Source of the DNA: Haliclona indistincta
Taxonomy: Eukaryota > Porifera > Demospongiae > Haplosclerida > Chalinidae
Length of the DNA: 64,000 nt
NCBI GenBank assembly: GCA_964017065.1
Contig: OZ024785.1
Coordinates: 2,499,142-2,563,141 of the forward strand
Direction of reading: 5' to 3'
In this document: piece by piece, positions 12,356 to 22,800 of the stretch
How positions within the stretch are numbered: position 1 is the stretch's first letter
Layout of the letters: each line of letters starts with the position of its first letter
Position numbers and translations under genes: made by a program
Notes under the pieces: generated by a model
The model's database searches: none
Seen by the model: only the letters and a program-made list of their open reading frames with translations
What the model was told of the DNA's origin: nothing

Positions 12356-12860
12356 ACTGCTGATATTCATCTAACATCAACTTCATCTCTCTGATAACAT
12401 CAGTTCTACAATAGCATCACTATAATATACATGTCAATACACAGAGAAAAATAGTGTGTTATTTGCGAGTGTGTAGTTGTAGATCAGTGTGTTATATTTA
12501 CCACACTGGTGTGCTATTACAGCACACTGGTGTGTAATAATACAATGAAGCAAAACAACATCGTGTTGTTTTAACCAAAGAAAATTATGTACTACGTAAC
12601 GGTTACGTAGTATTATATTATCTATGCTGTGAGTAAATAATGGCTGCTCTCTGAAGCATAGATTTAACAAGAAAAAAACAAGTGAGCTGGTAAAAACTGC
12701 ATGCAAAATGTGGGAACATAAGGGTTAGATAAACAGGCACATGAATATTTAATGATATGCACTATACATCCCTCAGTGGGCATTATTAGCTGACTTTAAC
12801 ATACCAGTTATAAATCCAACATACTAGCTAATATTATCAGCTGTGAATACAAAGGCATTT
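12356..12860. repeat. Duplicated upstream region (partner 17066-17531)
   Basis: This stretch is closely repeated at 17066-17531, including ACACTGGTGTG-type short palindromes and the perfect palindrome ACTACGTAACGGTTACGTAGT near 12591. It contains a decayed type A linker exon (12805-12840) that now has an in-frame TAG. Confidence 0.6.
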
Positions 12861-14336
12861 TGAAATCATTTAGCTTGGAAAATAAAAATATGATAAAAAT
12901 AGCACCTAAGGTGCAGATGCCTCGGTGGAATGACACAATATCCACAAACACAACTATCCACCATTCCACAAACACAGCAACTGCAGATGCGTGTATACAG
13001 GATTTCTGTACAGCAATCACAATGCAGTGCTTAGTAATGCAATCAGAAGCCAATCAATGCTGACCACAATTCAACTGGGCGTGTCAACAATGTTCAGTCA
13101 TACTGAACACGAGCGAGATAGCTTCCATAGCTTGCTTACACAATTTCTCTGGACCTGCGCTGCTATCTTGTAGTGAAAGTCTAACCTATAAGCGTCTAGG
13201 TAGTCAACTGTGGATAGCTTTGCCTTTCAAGATCGCCAGGAACAGCTCGATCGCGAGCCGGTGAGCAAATTGCCCCATAACTCACGAACAAAGCTTCGTA
13301 TAAAGTTTTCACGCGTTCTAGAGCGAGATAATACCGTGTAATACTTGTATTGCTAGTTTCAGAGCTTAAATTTCAGCGTGCGCTACAAAACCGAACCAGC
13401 CGTGAGCAATTCACGCGGTAACTTACGCACTAAGCTTTAAAATCAAACTTCTGAAAATTCAAATCCGAGCAAGTATCGATTTCTACCCGTGTTGCTTGTT
13501 TCAGCGCTTAGTTTTCAGTGAGAGACGAGAAATCGTTGCGACAGACAGACTGACTGACTGACTGACACCACGATTACTGTACTGTATGCCTCGTGGCTCC
13601 GCCTACACCGAGGCATAATAAATAATTTATTAGCAAATTCACATAGCTTGAGAAAGCACATAAGGAGAGAGCTACATTATGCACAAGAAGCAATCTACAC
13701 CACATTTCGATTAATTTGATCTCGGGATTGTTCATAGTTATAAAACGCAATGTTTAGAATTAGAAACTAAACATGTCCATACGGACAGGCAAGCTAGTAT
13801 CGAGTACTTACCATTGATAGTGAAATTGTATATTAATGAGTCACTCTCCCAGTCACTGTTCATTACAGTCAACTGTAGAGCATACTGTACATTGTATAGA
13901 ATACCTCCAGAGAGAGTAACATTAGTGCTGTATGAACTGGTTTCACTCAGAACTAATGTAGCATTGTCCAGATCAATGATTGAGTAATCGTACGATAGGT
14001 TTTGATAGTAACAGACTATTGGTGGCTGTAAAATTAGAGAAAGGATAAAAATTAGCTAATAGAGAGTTTTTAATATACCTGAAATTTGACCTGTAAGGCA
14101 GCTGCTCTGTCTTGTACAAATGTCCTCATTTGCAGGTTCAGCTCATCTTGATTCACAGGAGCAATAGCTGCACACATTCAAAACGATGATATTATTATCC
14201 TCAATCGGCAATAGCACAATTATTTAATTTCAAATATTTGCCTTACCTTTAGGGAATCCACTAGTATTGCTGTTTGTACTGGGTCCAGTGCTACCCACAT
14301 CAGTCTCAGCCTCCACTGTGAACACCAGCTCATCAT
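12805..14336 (-). pseudogene. A4c: third piece of the A4 chimera
   Basis: This piece begins abruptly inside an FN3 exon (only the C-terminal third, 14247 to about 14336), then has the second FN3-like domain (14079-14167 and 13812-14025) and a decayed linker exon (12805-12840, with TAG after ADNIS). No membrane exon follows. The left border of the FN3 fragment is a recombination junction with A4b. It is split by MITE family 2 copy 1. Confidence 0.6.
12902..13616. mobile_element. MITE family 2, copy 1
   Basis: The left end starts with the palindrome GCACCTAAGGTGC followed by ATGCCTCGGTGG, and the right end is CACCGAGGCAT, so ATGCCTCGGTG forms short terminal inverted repeats. Possible AAT duplications flank it. 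No coding frame was seen. A CAGA/CTGA short repeat sits near the right end. The second copy is at 32292-32888. It lies in the intron between A4c exons 13812-14025 and 12805-12840. Confidence 0.55.
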
Positions 14337-14366
14337 AATGGAGACAATGCTATATAGATTAAATGC

Positions 14367-14930
14367 CTGAAAATCAATGTTTATGACGCCTGTTCCGTTT
14401 TCTATAATATGTGTCTTCATTTCAAGATTCAGTTCATCTTGATTCAATGGAGTGATAGCTACAAAAGACAAGAGTAGCAACTGTTATCATAATGGTGTTA
14501 TTAAATTACACCTTTAGGGAATCCACTAGTAGTTTTTGTACTGGGTCCAGTGCTACCCACATCAGTCTCAGCCTCCACTGTGAATACCAGCTCATCACAC
14601 TGACCTCCTCCTCCTCCTCTCAGCACTAACTGCTCATCACATGTTGTCCACTGAGTGATCTGGTTTGATGTGAGGTTGAGCATGGTCACAGTGTAGTTGA
14701 TGACAGGGAATGGCCATGGAGCAGTCCAGGTGAGAGTGAGGGCAGTCAGGTTAGTCACTGTCACTGAGGGAGCTATAGGAGGGCCTGGTGGACCTGTAGT
14801 AGTAACAAACACCAACTCTTGTTTATTTTACTGACAACAAGAAGAGCTTGTCTCGTAATGTTTGGACCAAAAATACAGCTGACTCTGGTGTTGTTGTTCA
14901 CTTCATTGCCTAGTACACTCAAATCGCAAA
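14367..14930 (-). pseudogene. A4b: second piece of the A4 chimera
   Basis: It begins with the second half of an Ig exon (14832 to about 14930), followed by FN3 (14512-14793, five-glycine loop) and the first part of the second FN3-like domain (14367-14458), which ends in a GC donor as in A3b. The Ig Trp codon at the junction is TGC instead of TGG. The sequence then jumps into A4c. The same Ig-half junction occurs in A3b, so the chimera formed before this segment was duplicated. Confidence 0.6.
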
Positions 14931-15044
14931 TCTCACTCTTAAATCAATTTTCATTTCTGGGTTGTGATAGTGACCTAAGTGGCTGCTATACACTAGACCA
15001 GACACTAGTACTAACACTTCTAACAGTTATTGTAATATCTTTAC

Positions 15045-16963
15045 CTATAGGTGATGTGTTTTGGGATACATTGAACAAATCATTGATAGCTGCATCAAAT
15101 AACTCCTGATCAGAGCTGATGTTTCTCAAGTGAATGTAGCCATATTGATCAGATGAGGCATTCATTATGAATCTCAGCAAGCAGTCCATTCTGTACTGAC
15201 ACGTGTTCTCGGGACTGAGGAATGAGTAGGACTGGCATCGGCTCTCAGTGAGTGGGTGTGGCTGGCTATGCTCTCTGAGCAGAAGGCGTTGTAGTATCAT
15301 GGACTCAGTGATACAGGTATCAGCTGTGCTGTCCCATGAAGCATTGCTGGTTAAGTTAGTGAAGTCCAGCTCTCCAAAGAGGGCACAAGAAGATTGGTTG
15401 AAGAATGGGTCCAAAGATGTGACAGCATTTGAACTATTGAGACAATAATAACTATTTGAATATTTCACTCATTAATTTTTTATGCAAGAATGCTTTGCAA
15501 GTATTAATAAAAAGCTTTACTCAATTATACCTTAACGAAGAGCAATTTTCTGGTAATGCGCTCTCCCTGACTTGGAGCTGGCAGTCACCTGCATGTGGTA
15601 ACAAGATTACATCGATTATCGTATTTATGGTATTATCAGTCAGACACCATGATAATGCCATCAGCTAATGCTAGATCAGTAAGTGGTTTACACCAGTGTA
15701 TCATGACTTGTTGCTTACCATTAATAGTGAAGTTGTATATTAATGAGTCACTCTCCCAGTCACTGTTCATTACAGTCAACTGTAGAGTATACTGTACATT
15801 GTATAGAATACCTCCAGAGAGAGTAACATTAGTGCTGTATGAACTGGTGTCACTCAGAACTAATGTAGCATTGTCCAGATCAATGATTGAATAATCGTAC
15901 AAGAGCTTTTGATAGTAACAGACTATTGGTGGCTGTAACAATAGAGAAAGGATAAAAATTAGTTACTTAGAGTCAGCTTAGAGTTTTAAATAATTATACC
16001 TGAAATTCGACCTGTAAGGCAGCTGTTCTGTCTTGTACAAATGTCCTCATTTGCAGGTTCAGCTCATCTTGATTCACAGGAGCAATAGCTGCACACATTC
16101 AAAATGGTATTATCCTCACTTGACATTAGCACAATTATTATTAATTTCAAAATGTTTGCCTTACATTAATTTTAGGGAATCCACTAGTATTGCTGTTTGT
16201 ACTGGGTCCAGTGCTACCCACATCAGTCTCAGCCTCCACTGTGAACACCACTGAGCTCATCACACTGACCACTTTCTTGTTTGTTTGTGAGCACATATCG
16301 TTCCTCAGTTGCAGTCCACTGAGTGATCTGGTTTGATGTGAGGTTAAAGATGGTCACAGTGTAGTTGATGACAGGGAATGGCCATGGAGCAGTCCAGGTG
16401 AGAGTGAGGGCAGTCAGGTTAGAGGTTGGACTGTTGGAGCTGCAGGAGGGTCTGGTGGACCTATGAGAAGAAATATATCAAGTTTGTTCTGTTTCTTCAT
16501 GTACTCACCATTCACAACTACAAGAACAACTTCATTGGTAATGGCTGTATCAAAAGCACACCTCATTCTGGTGTTGTTATTCTCTTTATTGGCTAGCACA
16601 CTCAAATCCCATCTTACAGTTGTTCCATCTTCAGAGACAGTTTTTGTCCAAGTGAAGTTTCTACTTTCATAGCTTTGTATTGCTTGCATATTAGGAAAGA
16701 GTAGTCCCACAACAAGATCATCATTGATATGTAGAGTGGGTCTGCTTCCTGCAGTAGTTCCTTCACATGAGTAATGTACTGTTGTTCCAGGGTAGGCTAC
16801 ACGACCTATTGGCTGCACTAGCACTATAGAATACAAGACATTGATTGTAGTACAATGCCCAGTATTAAATTTTGGTATAAGCAGCTTATCATAGATTACC
16901 TTTCAGCTCTGCGATATCAAGAAAACCAACCAAGATAACAAGAACAAGGGCACACCGCATCAT
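15045..16963 (-). pseudogene. A4: type A receptor with broken FN3 exon
   Basis: Exons: 16900-16963 (signal peptide), 16509-16823 (Ig, intact, 315 nt), 16165-16460 (FN3), 16000-16088 and 15719-15932 (second FN3-like domain), 15531-15588 and 15045-15433 (unrecognised ectodomain, 389 nt as in A3). The FN3 exon has a 1-nt deletion near 16422, a 4-nt insertion near 16250 and a 5-nt insertion near 16166. It is 296 nt instead of 288 and runs into TGA soon after its start. Stalk and membrane exons are missing; the locus continues into A4b and A4c. Confidence 0.7.
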
Positions 16964-17065
16964 GCTAATCTTTCTGCTGTTAACTGATAACTTTATCTCG
17001 AGTGGTGTATTATTTAGCCCACGAACATTAGTACAGAGTAAACATGCTACTATATAGCTCTGCTG
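16964..17065 (-). promoter_or_regulatory. Conserved upstream block of type A genes (A4 copy)
   Basis: Nearly the same sequence as 5832-5945 and 12246-12355, again with the GATAACTTTATC palindrome. Confidence 0.35.
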
Positions 17066-17531
17066 TCAACAAATTTAATGCTGATATTCATCTAACATCA
17101 ACTTCATCTGTCTGATAACATCAGTTCTACAAAAGCATCACTGTAAATACATGTCAATACACAGAAAAATAGTGTGTTATTTGCGAGTGTGTAGTTGTAG
17201 ATCTGTGTGTTATATTCACCACACTGGTGTGCTATTACAGCACAATGGTGTGTATTAATATAATGATGCAAACAACATTGTGTTGTTTTAACCAAAAAAA
17301 ATATAATACTATGTAACGGTTACGTAGTATTATAATTATTATCTATGCTGTGAGTAATAATGGCTGCTATCTGATGCATAGATTTAACAAGAAAAAAAAG
17401 TGAGCTGGTAAAAACCGCATGCAAAATGTGGGAACACAAGGGTTAGATAAACTGGCACATGAATATTTAATGATATGCACTACACATCTCTCAGTGGACA
17501 TCATTAGTTAACTGTAAAATGGTCAGAGCAG
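17066..17531. repeat. Duplicated upstream region (partner 12356-12860)
   Basis: Near-copy of 12356-12860. The ACTACGTAACGGTTACGTAGT palindrome is mutated here on one arm. Confidence 0.55.
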
Positions 17532-17949
17532 CCACCAATAATCTGTTACTATCAAAATCTATAGTTCAATCATTGATCTGGACAATGCTACATTAGTTCT
17601 GAGTGAAACCAGTTCATACAGCACTAATGTTACTCTCTCTGGAGGTATTCTATACAATGTACAGTATACTCTACAGTTGACAGTAATGAACAGTGACTGG
17701 GAGAGTGACTCATTAATATACAACTTCACTATTAATGGTAAGTACTCGAGATCTCATTACTAGCTTGCCTGTCTGTATGGACATGTATAGTATCTAAGTC
17801 TACACATTGAGTTTTATAACTATGAACAATCCCATTATCAAATTATTTGAAATGTGGTGTAGATAGCTTCTTGTGCATAGATGTAGCTCTCTCCTTAGTC
17901 TTTCTCAAGCTATGTAAATTTGCTAATAATTTTTATTATTAAGTATCAT

Positions 17950-18735
17950 CGCGGAAAGCAATAAATGGAAAGGAATAAATGGAATCGGGGTGGCGGAAAG
18001 CATCATCGCCATGCCGCAATAAATGACGTTCTACATAGAGCCCTATCCTCAGCGGGAATTCCTTCTACTTTAGAACCTTCAAATCTCCAAAGATCTGATG
18101 GCAAGAGGCCAGATGGACTCACTATGATTCCGTGGGCTGGGGGCAAGCCTTTGGTTTGGGATGCCACTGTTGTAGATTCATTAGCATCTTCATACAGGGC
18201 AGTGGCTGTTACAAGTTCTGGGGCGGTTGCGGCCGGTGCTGAAGTGAGAAAAGAGTCAAAATATTGTCAGCTGAGCCATTCATATCACTTTGTACCCCTA
18301 GCAATTGAATCATTGGGGGCGATTGGTCCTAAGTCTTGGTCTCTCGTCCGTGATTTAGGCCGCCGTATTATGAACTATAGTGGAGAAGCACGTTCATTTT
18401 CGTTTTTACTTCAAAGACTGTCCGTGACAATTCAGCGAGGAAATAGTATACTCATTCGAAGCACCCTACCACCACTTTTGGACACGTTATTTGGTACTTG
18501 AATTGTTGATCATTATTTGTTTTCTTTTCTTTTCATGTTCCTTTTTTGTGCTTTGTTGTTTAAGTTTGTTTATTTTGTGTTCACCTTAGTGTAAATCTTA
18601 CTTAAGTTTGTCTTTTGGTGTTTTTTTTCCTTTGGTTTATTTTTTTTCTCTCTCTTTTATTTCCCTACATCTTAGTGTTGTATTTATTATTACTACCAAT
18701 ATTATTAATTTATTATAATAAATTTTATTTTGACC
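17950..18735 (+). mobile_element. 5'-truncated LINE-like retroposon with 12-bp target duplication
   Basis: The target duplication ATTAAGTATCAT is present at 17938-17949 and 18736-18747. Between them lies a 786-base insert whose 5' part encodes the end of an open frame and whose 3' part is T-rich non-coding. The layout fits target-primed reverse transcription of a truncated non-LTR element. It sits in the A5 intron in the same orientation as A5. Confidence 0.75.
17965..18501 (+). pseudogene. C-terminal fragment of a non-LTR retrotransposon ORF
   Basis: A 178-aa frame with HHRHAAIND near the start, RPDG at residues 48-51 and PLVWDATVVD at about 62-71, then ELGRR-like and LLQRLSVTIQRGN segments. 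From memory this matches the conserved C-terminal region of non-LTR polymerase proteins common in invertebrate genomes. The H..RPD..D pattern recalls the restriction-like endonuclease of R2-type LINEs (K/R-PD-x12-14-E), although the spacing to D66 is 15. The reverse transcriptase part is missing, so the fragment is dead. The first methionine is only the first one available, not a true start. Confidence 0.55.
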
Positions 18736-19641
18736 ATTAAGTATCATACTTTTATTTTCCAAGCTAAATGATCTCATAATGCATTTTTTACTTTGTATTC
18801 ACAGCTGATAATATTAGCTATGTAGGTCTTATAACTGGTAAGTTAAATTCAGTTAATTGGTAAGAGCAGTTAAGTGCTGCATTAGTACAATTATTGTGAG
18901 TACCCCTATGATCTCACCAAGCTATATATTATGATCTATCATTACAAAATACAATGATTTGTTATTTCAATACCATTTAACTCAGCAAAAAATCGCAAAT
19001 CAAACCTTTTAAAATATAATTACATACATTATGAATCTAATTAACAGTCCACTCCTATAAACATATTCATTATTCAACATGCAGGCTCTAGTGTACAGTG
19101 AGCCTTTTGTCTGCATGTGTAATAACTAGTCACATCACTGTTCTACTTTATAAAATGTCTTTCCTCTTCAATTCTTGAATTTCTCTTGGGCTATCCTGAG
19201 TAGAAACTGTTTAGTATGACACATATCAGTCTGAGGCTAGTACAGCAGTAACAGCTTACATTCTTTACTCTTTGATTTTATTGTGATACAGCAACAGCTG
19301 GCAACCACCACTATGAGTACTGCTAATATTACTACAGCTAGTACAGCAAATGCTACTGCTACTCCAATCATCAGAGGAAGGTTCTGTGGCTCTAAACAGT
19401 CCAATAGATTGAGTGATCTACAATACTGCATATTCTCAATACCTGTGGTTACTGATGGAGTAGGTGAGCTAGTTACTGATGGAAGAAGGGTAGCAGCTAC
19501 AGAACTGCTAGCAGTAGAAGATTGTACTGCATGTGTAGAGAAGGGTGTTAGTGCATATTTTACAAGATGACCTTATACCACATGCAAAGGCCCAAGACTT
19601 ATTACACAATTACTGGTACTCTGTTTACCTGGCGTGGGGGT

Positions 19642-19811
19642 TGAACTATGATGAAATATGTAATGACTTGTACTCTGAACTATTTTGCATGACATCATAT
19701 TTCGTAATCATTGATTGTACTATATATTATGCTCCTAGCCTGGTCTTGTCTGTTGTTGTGCAAAGAAACTATTTCCCTCCGAGCTGGGCTCGGTTTTATG
19801 AATCTGTGACA
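19642..19811 (+). repeat. Probable 5' LTR of the Gypsy element
   Basis: It starts TGAACTATG and ends GTGACA, giving TG...CA termini, followed two bases later by a TGG-initiated primer-binding-like site. A TATATATTATG sequence near 19720 could be its promoter. The partner LTR cannot be compared because of the gap, so the borders are inferred. Confidence 0.5.
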
Positions 19812-19846
19812 TTTGGCGACGAGGACGGAGCTGAACCTATATCGAT

Positions 19847-22800
19847 ATGGCCACGATACCTGTCGGCAATATTGGAGAGTTCGTCCCGGACAAAGAAGAG
19901 TGGTCACAGTACGAGACTCGTCTTCGATATTTCTTTGTGGCGAACAACATCAAGGAAGAAGCTGCTCAAAAAGCCGTCTTCCTTACCGTAGTGGGTCCGG
20001 CGACGTTCAAGACTCTGACTTCCCTGGTTTCGCCCGCCTCGGTAGATGACAAGACTTACCCGCAACTAACGGGAGAACTGGGAAAGTACTACAACCCAAA
20101 GCCTTCCGAGATAGTACAACGTTTTAAGTTCAATTCAAGGTGCCGCCAGCCAACGGAGTCAGTGGCAACTTTTGTCACCGAGTTAAGAGCCCTGGTGAAG
20201 CATTGCAACTACGCGGCGGATTCTTTGGACTCCTTGCTGAGAGACAGGCTCGTGTGTGGAATTAATGATATGCAAATGCAGCGAAGGTTGCTGTCGGAAG
20301 ACAAGCTTACATTTGAAACTGCGTTCAAGATTACATTAGCAATGGAGACAGCTGCTAGAGATACACAGACATGCTCGGCGCTTCAGCAAGAGCAACCACA
20401 AGTTAAAGAGGAGAATTTGAAGTTACAGAAGATTATGCCTGCCCCGGTTCGTACCCCTAGCCCTTCAAGCGGACCACGTAGCCAATGTTACCGCTGTGGG
20501 TATGGAGGACATTCGTCAGACAGTTGCAAGTTCAGGTACACCAAATGCCATCATTGTGGTAAAACAGGACATATTGTTCGCGTGTGCAGATCGAAACGAC
20601 CACTACAACCACAACAACATCCTCCTGTATCAAATCAGTATTTGGAAGAAACCAACCCAGACCTACAAGATAATGGGAACACATCGGCACCACCAGAATA
20701 CACGATGTTTTCTTTGGAAGCAGATCAGTACACCCACCCTTATGTTTTGGAGCTGCAACTGGATGAGAAAATAGTCAGAATGGAAGTGGACACTGGTGCT
20801 TCGCTTTCTCTTATGCCTCTATCAACATTTAGGAAACTGTGGCCTCAACGAGAGTTGCTGCCATCAAATGTGAAAATGTCAACATACACTGGAGAGGTAT
20901 TGGCTGTGTCTGGAACTGCTAATGTGTTAGTAACAGGACATGGGACTGAAACAGCGACCTTGCCATTGCTGATCGTAGAGAAAGAAGGACCCTGCCTACT
21001 GGGGAGAAATTGGCTGAAGTCTTTGAGATTGGACTGGCGACAACTCATTCGTGTTCATCACTTACAAGATAATCCAGCGTTAACTGAAGTGTTGCAACGT
21101 CATCCGCATGTTTTCGATGAAGGACTAGGCACCCTCAAAGGCTTCAAAGCAAAGATCTGTGTGGATCCATCAGCCACACCTCGTTTCTGTAAAGCTCGAC
21201 CGGTACCTTATGCTATGCGTGCAATGGTGGAGAAAGAACTAGACCGCCTGGTGCAACAGGAAATTCTGGAGCCAGTACAGTTTGCAGATTGGGCAGCTCC
21301 TATCGTTCCAGTGCTAAAGAGTGACAAGAAATCGCTACGAATTTGTGGAGACTTCAAGATGACTGTGAACTCTGCTTCCAAACTTGATGCATATCCTATT
21401 CCACGGATAGAAGATCTTTTCGCTCGGTTATCAGGAGGAGTCTGCTTTAGCAAGCTGGACCTCAGCCAAGCATACCTGCAGTTGGAATTGGAGGAGGATT
21501 CAAAACAGTTTGTGGTTATCAATACTCATAAAGGTTTATTCCGTTACAATAGGTTACCTTTTGGTATATCCTCGGCCCCAGGTATATTTCAGAGAACCAT
21601 GGAATCGTTACTACAGAATATCCCCTCGGTGATTGTCTACCTGGATGATATACTCATCGCTGGTCAGTCAGAGGAGGAACACTTGCGGCTTCTGGAGGAG
21701 GTCCTCAGTCGACTAGAGACGGCTGGACTACGACTTAAGAGAGAGAAATGTGTGTTGATGTCTGAGTCAGTGGAGTACTTGGGTCATACAATCGATAGAC
21801 ATGGACTCCATCCAACTAAGGAAAAGGTAAAAGCCGTTTGTGAAGCACCTAGTCCTAAGAATGTGTCCGAGCTTAAGTCATATCTTGGGTTACTGACATA
21901 CTATTCAAAGTTCCTCCCGAATCTAGCCACATTACTTGCTCCTTTATACCAATTGTTACAGTCTGGTGTTCAATGGAAATGGTCTGCGGAGCAAGATAAA
22001 GCTTTCAAGGCTTCGAAAGAACTTCTTGTTTCCTCGCAGGTGCTGGTTCACTTTGATTCTGAACTTCCTCTTGTGGTGGCATGTGATGCATCACCGTATG
22101 GTCTGGGGGCAGTTTTGTCACACAAGTATGCTAATGGCAGTGAACGTCCAATTGGGTATGCCTCCAGATCGTTGTCTTCAGCAGAAAGAAATTATTCCCA
22201 ACTGGAGAGAGAAGGCTTAGCATGTGTGTTTGGCGTTAAGAGATTCCATTCTTATTTATATGGACACTCTTTTTCCTTAATTACAGATCACAAGCCACTG
22301 GAAGGTCTTTTTCATGAAGATAGAGCCATTCCAGCACAAGCTTCCAGCCGTATTCAACGCTGGGCATTGACTCTTGCAATGTACGACTACCATCTCATTC
22401 ACAAGAAAGGCTCAGAGCATGCTAATGCAGATGCCTTCAGTCGTCTTCCTCTTCCAGTCACACTCGATACAACCCCTCAGCCACCTGAAGTTGTTCTGTT
22501 GATGGAGCAAATGAGAGATTCACCAGTCAATACTGACCATATTCGGACTTGGACACGTCGAGACACTACTCTCTCCCAGGTAGTACAGTTTGTTCGGTAT
22601 GGTTGGCCCATGCATCTTAATGATTCCTCTCTCCAATCTTACTGGCAGAAGCGAACTGAGCTTTCACTGCAAGAGGAATGCTTGTTGTGGGGAAACAGGG
22701 TGGTGATTCCTCAGATTGGTCAAGAACGCGTTCTGCAAGAGTTGCACGAGGCTCACCCTGGTGCTACCCGGATGAAGCAGCTAGCACGCACACTAGTGTG

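Larger units (their letters stand above)
17532..18837 (+). pseudogene. A5: inverted type A fragment on the plus strand
   Basis: Two type A exons are readable on the plus strand: the second FN3-like exon (17532-17737) and the 33-nt linker exon (18805-18837, ADNISYVGLITG). The first has lost eight bases relative to A2 near 17564, giving a TAG in frame. No other type A exons follow on this strand. A LINE fragment (17950-18735) sits in the intron. This is the only type A copy in reverse orientation, so it marks an inversion or inverted duplication. Confidence 0.7.
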
